From Hyphomicrobiales bacterium (GTDB lineage: Bacteria; Pseudomonadota; Alphaproteobacteria; Rhizobiales; Ancalomicrobiaceae), in contig JAJTBO010000003.1 of assembly GCA_021286855.1 (NCBI GenBank), positions 1 to 64,000 of the forward strand: 64,000 nt of DNA, written 5' to 3'. Position numbers and translations under genes: made by a program. How positions within the stretch are numbered: position 1 is the stretch's first letter; each line of letters starts with the position of its first letter. Of this stretch, positions 56,247-64,000 are shown piece by piece. The notes under the pieces are model-generated. The model was not told the origin of the DNA, searched no databases, and was given only the letters and a program-made list of their open reading frames with translations.

Positions 56247-56930
56247 ATGGATGACGCCTTGGCCGCACGCCGCCCGCCTCTCGATCCGGATCTGCTGCTG
56301 CGCGCCTATGCCGGCGGCATCTTCCCGATGGCCGAGAACGCCGGCGCGTCCGAGGTCTTCTGGGTCGAACCGGACCTGCGCGGCGTGCTGCCACTCGACG
56401 CCTTCCACCTCTCCCGACGTCTCGCCCGCACCGTGCGCTCCGACCGGTTCGAGGTCACCGTCGACACCGACTTCGAGGCGGTGATCGACGGTTGCGCCGC
56501 CCCTGCCCCGGGTCGCGACGGCACCTGGATCAACCGCGACATCCGCGCCGCCTACGGCGAACTCTTCCGTCGGGGGCAGGTCCACACCGTCGAGACGCGA
56601 CACGACGGACGTCTGGTCGGCGGGCTCTACGGGGTGCGCCTCGGCGGCGCCTTCTTCGGCGAGAGCATGTTCAGCCGCGAGACCGACGCCTCCAAGGTGG
56701 CGCTGGTCCATCTCGTCGCGCGGCTGCGCGTCGGCGGCTTCGCCCTGCTCGACGCCCAGTTCCTCACCGAGCATCTCGCCGGCTTCGGCGCGATCGAGAT
56801 CCCGCGCGCCGACTATCGCCGCCGGCTCGACCTCGCCCTCGCCCGGCCCGCCGACTTCCATCGCTTCGGCCGGCCGGGCGCGCCGACGCGCGGCGTCGAC
56901 GCGGTCGCGGCGGCGCAGCCGAGCGCGTGA
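56247..56930 (+). CDS. aat: Leucyl/phenylalanyl-tRNA-protein transferase
   Basis: 227 residues; ATG 56247. Motifs [93 protein letters not shown] and [16 protein letters not shown] span the family. It adds Leu or Phe to proteins with N-terminal Lys or Arg, marking them for ClpAP (N-degron pathway). Order accC-aat-DUF2155-NDUFA12 is common in Alphaproteobacteria. Confidence 0.96.
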   Translation: MDDALAARRPPLDPDLLLRAYAGGIFPMAENAGASEVFWVEPDLRGVLPLDAFHLSRRLARTVRSDRFEVTVDTDFEAVIDGCAAPAPGRDGTWINRDIRAAYGELFRRGQVHTVETRHDGRLVGGLYGVRLGGAFFGESMFSRETDASKVALVHLVARLRVGGFALLDAQFLTEHLAGFGAIEIPRADYRRRLDLALARPADFHRFGRPGAPTRGVDAVAAAQPSA

Positions 56931-56952
56931 CCGATCCGACCGTCGAGCGGTT

Positions 56953-57570
56953 TCAATTCTCCGAGGGCGACGGGCTCTGCGGCGGCGCGCCGGCGGTCGG
57001 CGGCTTCTTCGCCGCGGGCTTGGCCGGCGGCTTCTTGGCCGGCGGCGGCGCGGCCGGCGGTTCGGCCGCGGCGGGCGGCGGCGCGGCGGCCTGTCCGGCG
57101 GGCTCCGTCGCGCCGGCCTTCTTGGCCTTCTCGTCGGCGGCCGAGCGGCAGTCGGTCAGCCAGACGTCGTAGACGGCGTGGTCGACGGCGTGCAGGCCGG
57201 GGCTGTCGGCGAACATCCAGCCGGAGAAGATGCGACGGATCTTGTTGTCGAGGGTGATCTCGTCGACCTCGACGAAGGCGTCGGTGAGCGGCGCGACGGT
57301 CTGCGGCCGCGAGTAGCAGGCGCGCGGCGTCACCTGCAGCGCGCCGAACTGCACCGTCTCGTCGATCGCCACGTCGAAGGAGATGATTCGGCCGGTGATC
57401 TTGTCGAGGCCGGAGAAAATCGCGAAGGGCTGGGCGATCTTGTTCTCGTCGTCCGGCAGCGCCGGGGCCTCGGTCGGCGTCTTCGGCGCGGCGAACCCGG
57501 CCGACGGCGCGACGGCGACGAGCGCCGAGGCGAGGAGAAACACGGCGGCGGAGCTCGGGCGGCGCGTCAT
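56953..57570 (-). CDS. DUF2155 domain-containing secreted protein
   Basis: 205 residues; ATG 57570. Signal peptide ends GFA-APKT. DUF2155 core about 45-150: PFAIFSGLDKITGRIISFDV, FGALQVTPRACYSRPQ, FVEVDEITLDNKIRRIFSGW, MFADSPGLHAVDHAVYDVWL. The C-terminal 55 residues are a Pro/Ala/Lys tail. Such proteins are widespread in Alphaproteobacteria, always near aat, and their function is not known. Convergent with aat, with 22 bp between stops. Confidence 0.9.
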   Translation of the reverse strand: MTRRPSSAAVFLLASALVAVAPSAGFAAPKTPTEAPALPDDENKIAQPFAIFSGLDKITGRIISFDVAIDETVQFGALQVTPRACYSRPQTVAPLTDAFVEVDEITLDNKIRRIFSGWMFADSPGLHAVDHAVYDVWLTDCRSAADEKAKKAGATEPAGQAAAPPPAAAEPPAAPPPAKKPPAKPAAKKPPTAGAPPQSPSPSEN

Positions 57571-57605
57571 GACGATGCTTCGGAAGCCTCAATGAATGCG
57601 ACGAA

Positions 57606-57630
57606 GGCGTCCCGGTTTCGACGGGACGCC
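57606..57630 (-). terminator. Terminator/hairpin after the NDUFA12 gene's neighbour spacer
   Basis: ggcgtcccg (57606-57614) / cgggacgcc (57622-57630), loop gtttcga. On the minus strand it lies 66 bp past the stop at 57696 and is followed by TTCGTC; it separates that gene from the DUF2155 gene. Confidence 0.65.
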
Positions 57631-57695
57631 GATCGCAATGGCGGCAGGACGTGGCGAAGTCGTGGCGAAGGGCCGAACCGACCCCGCCGATCGAC

Positions 57696-58103
57696 TCATT
57701 CCGGCTTCCAGGCGACGTAGTCGCCCCCCTGCGCGGCGCGCTTGGCGGCGCCGAGGATCGAGCCCTGCGGCCGGTAGGCGGCCGGCGTGCCGGTCGGATT
57801 GGGCATGTGCGGCTTCTGCCACTCGCGCGGACGATAGTCCTCGTCGCAGGGCGGCGTGTCGGTGCGGTTGTGCATCCAGCCGTGCCAGCCGGGCGGCACC
57901 TTGGAGCCCTCCGCTTCGCCGTTGAAGATCACCCAACGACGCTCGACGCCCATGATCGGATCGATCTTGCCGCCGCGGGTCCGGTAATACTTGTTGCCGG
58001 CCTCGTCCTCGCCGACGAACTCGCCGTTCTGACGGGTGTGCCACCAGGTGCCGACGGTCGTGCCCTGCCACCAGGTGAAAAACAGCAACAAGAACTTCTT
58101 CAT
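57696..58103 (-). CDS. NADH:ubiquinone oxidoreductase subunit NDUFA12 (B17.2-like)
   Basis: 135 residues; ATG 58103 with GGAGGAGAGG ahead. FFTWWQGTTVGTWWHTRQNG, VGEDEAGNKYYRTRGGKIDP, RRWVIFNGEAEGSKVPPGWH and GWMHNRTDTPPC match the alphaproteobacterial NDUFA12/B17.2 family, an accessory subunit shared with mitochondrial complex I. It helps assemble or stabilise the hydrophilic arm. No nuo genes are in the window. Confidence 0.94.
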   Translation of the reverse strand: MKKFLLLFFTWWQGTTVGTWWHTRQNGEFVGEDEAGNKYYRTRGGKIDPIMGVERRWVIFNGEAEGSKVPPGWHGWMHNRTDTPPCDEDYRPREWQKPHMPNPTGTPAAYRPQGSILGAAKRAAQGGDYVAWKPE

Positions 58104-58214
58104 CGGCGCGCCTCTCCTCCGGCCGTCCGGCGCGCGAGCGCGGGTCGATCGACCGGATCGCTTCGGCGAGGGCCTCGCGCGGGCGCGCGCGCCTCTCGGC
58201 TTCGATCGCGCCCG

Positions 58215-58916
58215 TTATGCCGTGCGCCCGGTCCGCTGTCCAGTCGCCCCTTCGACGGGGCCGACGTGCGGCGTCGCCGCGCCGAAGCCGAGCGCGCGGC
58301 CGTTGCGCCGCTTCGCCACGGGCGGCCGATTCTCGGACACCTCGACCGGCTCGGCCGGCTCGGCGGCGCCCCCCACCGCGCGGCGCGTCGGAAAGGCGCG
58401 GACGCCGGCGATCAGGTCCTTCCAGCGCTGCCGCTGGCCGGCGAGAAGCCGATCGTGGTCCTCGAGCACGAAATGGCCGGCCACCTCGTCGAAGACGAAG
58501 GCGCGGCGATCCTGGGTCACGGCTTCGAGACGGCGGATCAACGCCGCCGGCGACAGGGGCTTGGCGACGACGTGATGGACGCCGAGCGAGATCGCGCGTT
58601 CGATCAGCGAACGGGTCGGCGTCGAGGCGACGAGAATCACCGGCACGGTGTTGAGCGGACCGGACCGGGCGTCGCGCATCGAACGCACCAGCGTCAGCCC
58701 GTCGGCCTGCGGCATGTCGAAATCGGTGACGACCACGTCCGGCGGCTCGACCAGCATGGCGTGATGCGCTTCTCGGGCCGAGGAAAAGCCCCTGATCCGG
58801 CCGACCCGCGCGCCCGACAGGATCGATCGAAGGATCGCCTGATCCTGGCGCGAGTCGTCGACGAAGACGACGTCGAGATCGCGGATGTCGCGACCTTCCG
58901 CTCTGTTCTGCCGCAT
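58215..58916 (-). CDS. Response regulator with a single receiver domain and unknown tail
   Basis: 233 residues from ATG 58916 (GGGAG eight bases ahead). Receiver domain about 13-135: VVFVDDSRQDQAILRSILSG (acidic pair), phospho-acceptor Asp in VVVTDFDMPQADGLTLVRSM, Ser/Thr switch in VILVASTPTRSLIERA, Lys in VAKPLSPAALIRRLEAV. The C-terminal 90 residues lack an output domain I know. It may act like CheY-type proteins or as a phosphate sink. No histidine kinase is adjacent. Confidence 0.87.
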   Translation of the reverse strand: MRQNRAEGRDIRDLDVVFVDDSRQDQAILRSILSGARVGRIRGFSSAREAHHAMLVEPPDVVVTDFDMPQADGLTLVRSMRDARSGPLNTVPVILVASTPTRSLIERAISLGVHHVVAKPLSPAALIRRLEAVTQDRRAFVFDEVAGHFVLEDHDRLLAGQRQRWKDLIAGVRAFPTRRAVGGAAEPAEPVEVSENRPPVAKRRNGRALGFGAATPHVGPVEGATGQRTGRTA

Positions 58917-59493
58917 GCCCCGCACTCCCGACCATAGGGTCTCGCACGGAGATGATGACAGCTCTCCTCGAGCATCCGGTTGCCCCGATCGAGACGATTT
59001 TCACGAAGTCCGAAACGAATTTCGCCGTCGCCGTCGGAGCTTGCGGACGCGACCGGGATCGTCCCCGTTTTCCACACCGCCCGACACCATATTTAGCCGA
59101 CTGCAGAGCCCCGCCCCCAATCGCTTGACGGGTTCGGAGGACTCGGACTAGCGTCGTGAGGTTCGGTACCGAAGGCGCGAGGCTCACCCCGCTCCGTCGG
59201 ATTTCCAAAAGTCACGCGTTCGTGGACCCTCGTGGCTCACCTTTCGGCCCGCCGGCCGTCGGGGGAGGACGGGGAGCCGTGTCCGGCCTTCGGCGACGGC
59301 GCGGCGGGCTGGTCCGACGGTCTGTGCATAAGGCGTCGTTAACGCTATATTTGGTATTTGCGGAGACCCTGGACACAAGATATTCCATCGTCTCACGGGG
59401 AATCATCGAAATCGGGTGGCCGAAGCCGCCCTCGGGGAAGACGAAGCGGCGGAGGCCGAACGCCTCGCGTCGACGGGCTGGGGATCGAAGAAC
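58917..59493. other. Intergenic region upstream of nrdJ
   Basis: About 577 bp with no supported gene. Its last 150 bases hold two NrdR-box-like sites (59342-59357, 59373-59388). I looked for a cobalamin riboswitch (GCCACTG box) because nrdJ is B12-dependent and found none. Confidence 0.55.
59342..59388 (+). promoter_or_regulatory. Pair of NrdR-box-like sites before nrdJ
   Basis: acgctatatttggtat (59342-59357) and acacaagatattccat (59373-59388) each match the NrdR consensus acaCwAtATaTwGtgt at about 12 of 16 positions. Their starts are 31 bp apart, the three-helical-turn spacing typical of NrdR site pairs. NrdR represses ribonucleotide reductase genes when dATP/ATP levels are right. Confidence 0.65.
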
Positions 59494-63192
<3,699 letters not shown>

Positions 63193-63531
63193 GGCGTCCG
63201 GCCGCGACCGACCGATGACGACATCGCCCTCCCCGAGCCTCGCACGGGGAGGGCGATGTCGCAGACGGGCCTTTTTTTGGTCGAACGTCAGAATAAGTAA
63301 GAACCCTTATTGTAGGAAACCGGATCGACGCCAAATTGTTGTTTGATCATCACGAGACCGAGAGCGCTCGAGGTGAGACGAGGGTCCGGTTCCGAACCGC
63401 GAAGTCGAATTTCGGGACATCCTCCGAACCGTCGAACGAACGACGGACGAAGAAGCGAGTTCGGAATTCGGCGCCTCGACGATCGCCGCCGCTCGTCGCG
63501 CATCCGAAACGTCAGATCAGGGAAAACCGCC
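63193..63531. other. Spacer between nrdJ and the BA14K-like gene
   Basis: About 340 bp. It holds the nrdJ terminator, a small aataag/cttatt dyad (63292-63297, 63306-63311) that may mark the promoter region of the next gene, and no supported gene. Confidence 0.5.
63220..63278 (+). terminator. Very strong Rho-independent terminator after nrdJ
   Basis: A perfect 16-bp stem (63220-63235 with 63245-63260) around a 9-nt loop, then a short spacer and TTTTTTT at 63272-63278. It begins 27 bp past the nrdJ stop. Confidence 0.93.
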
Positions 63532-63978
63532 ATGCGTCGCTCCGCTCGTATCACGTCGCTGGTTCTGGCCGCGATCCTCGGCCTGACTCCGGCGATCGCC
63601 TCGGCCGAAACGGCCATCAACATGGATCAGAACGACGTCTGGAGGCCGCCGCATCCCGGCGGCGCTCGCCCGGGTCCGGGGCCGAGGCCGGGCTACGTTC
63701 GGCCGGCGCCGCCGCCGGTCTATCACCGCGCCCCGCCGCCGGTCTATCACCGGGCCCCACCGCCGCATTGGCGCGACCGTGACGACGACGGCGGCGCCGT
63801 GGCCGCCGGCATCCTCGGTCTGGCGATCGGCGCGATCGCGGCCGGCGCGGCCTCGCGCGGCGCGGTCGTCTACGACGACGATCACGTCGAGCGCTGCCTC
63901 AGGCGCTATCGGTCCTACGATCCGTCGAGCGACACCTATCGCGGCAACGACGGCCGGCTGCACCGCTGCCGCCTGTGA
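63532..63978 (+). CDS. BA14K-like secreted protein
   Basis: 148 residues; ATG 63532 with AGGGAAAACC ahead. Signal peptide ends ASA-ETAIN. A Pro/Arg/His-rich segment with repeats YVRPAPPPVYHRAPPPVYHR, a Gly/Ala membrane-like segment (GAVAAGILGLAIGAIAAGAA), then the BA14K motif HVERCLRRYRSYDPSSDTYR followed by GNDGRLHRC. The family (Brucella 14-kDa immunoreactive protein) is common in Hyphomicrobiales; lectin-like and envelope roles are reported for Brucella members. A GAGCGGTTTCAT word follows just past the stop. Confidence 0.88.
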   Translation: MRRSARITSLVLAAILGLTPAIASAETAINMDQNDVWRPPHPGGARPGPGPRPGYVRPAPPPVYHRAPPPVYHRAPPPHWRDRDDDGGAVAAGILGLAIGAIAAGAASRGAVVYDDDHVERCLRRYRSYDPSSDTYRGNDGRLHRCRL

Positions 63979-64000
63979 CCGCAGAGCGGTTTCATGAGCT

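Noticed and set aside
58917-59493. Cobalamin riboswitch upstream of nrdJ
   Set aside because: No B12 box; NrdR-like sites explain control better.

Overview
The window is about 64 kb of GC-rich DNA from an alphaproteobacterium, most likely of the order Hyphomicrobiales (Rhizobiales). Supporting evidence is the gene order rpsB-tsf-pyrH-frr-uppS-cdsA-rseP-bamA-lpxD-fabZ-lpxA-lpxI-lpxB, a pdhA-pdhB-pdhC-lpdA-lipA-COQ10 cluster next to a divIC gene and enolase, the aroQ-accB-accC-aat-DUF2155-NDUFA12 cluster, a B12-dependent ribonucleotide reductase (nrdJ), a BA14K-type secreted protein, and long palindromic intergenic repeats of the rhizobial kind. I see no rRNA, tRNA, CRISPR array, prophage or complete insertion sequence.

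Layout. 1-2735: small secreted or unknown proteins, including a truncated protein in which every third residue is methionine. 2843-9454: a cytoplasmic chemoreceptor with a PilZ domain, a photolyase, a GPH-type sugar symporter and a cysteine synthase, which begins a cysK-alaX-sseA run (8393-11089). 11199-24897 (minus strand): the envelope and translation block from rpsB down to lpxB, with many 4-base stop/start overlaps. dxr is missing from its frequent place between cdsA and rseP. 25063-27247: a WYL-type regulator divergent from a LysE-type exporter, and a cytochrome b561. 27674-36152 (minus strand): divIC, then pyruvate dehydrogenase, lipoyl synthase and a COQ10-like protein. This run carries two unusual extra genes: a low-GC 79-codon gene between pdhB and pdhC, and a DUF559 endonuclease-like gene bracketed by inverted copies of one palindromic repeat between pdhC and lpdA. 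36353-42851: a lipoprotein, enolase, queF and dnaE. 43049-43849: a low-GC patch with a 38-residue membrane peptide, a 69-residue helix-turn-helix protein and several hairpins. 43850-53679: an EAL-domain protein, exported proteins, an M15-type peptidase-like protein, an MFS transporter, an aminotransferase, a 2-hydroxyacid dehydrogenase and a DsbA-like protein. 53851-58103: aroQ, acetyl-CoA carboxylase accBC, aat, DUF2155 and the complex I accessory subunit NDUFA12. 58215-63978: a response regulator, nrdJ behind a pair of NrdR-box-like sites 31 bp apart, and a BA14K-like protein.

How the genes work together. The minus-strand block couples translation (S2, EF-Ts, RRF), UMP kinase, undecaprenyl and phospholipid precursor synthesis, outer-membrane protein assembly and lipid A synthesis. 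The pdh block makes acetyl-CoA and its lipoyl cofactor. accBC converts acetyl-CoA to malonyl-CoA for the fatty acids used by FabZ, LpxA and LpxD.

The most unusual items are the inverted-repeat-flanked DUF559 cassette inside the pdh operon, the low-GC orphan in the same operon, the self-overlapping palindrome on the small HTH gene, the M-x-G repeat protein, the nested 190-bp palindrome beside a perfect 20-bp hairpin at 51529-51765, and the NrdR-like pair before nrdJ. All functional calls come from reading sequence and recalling protein families; no searches were run.
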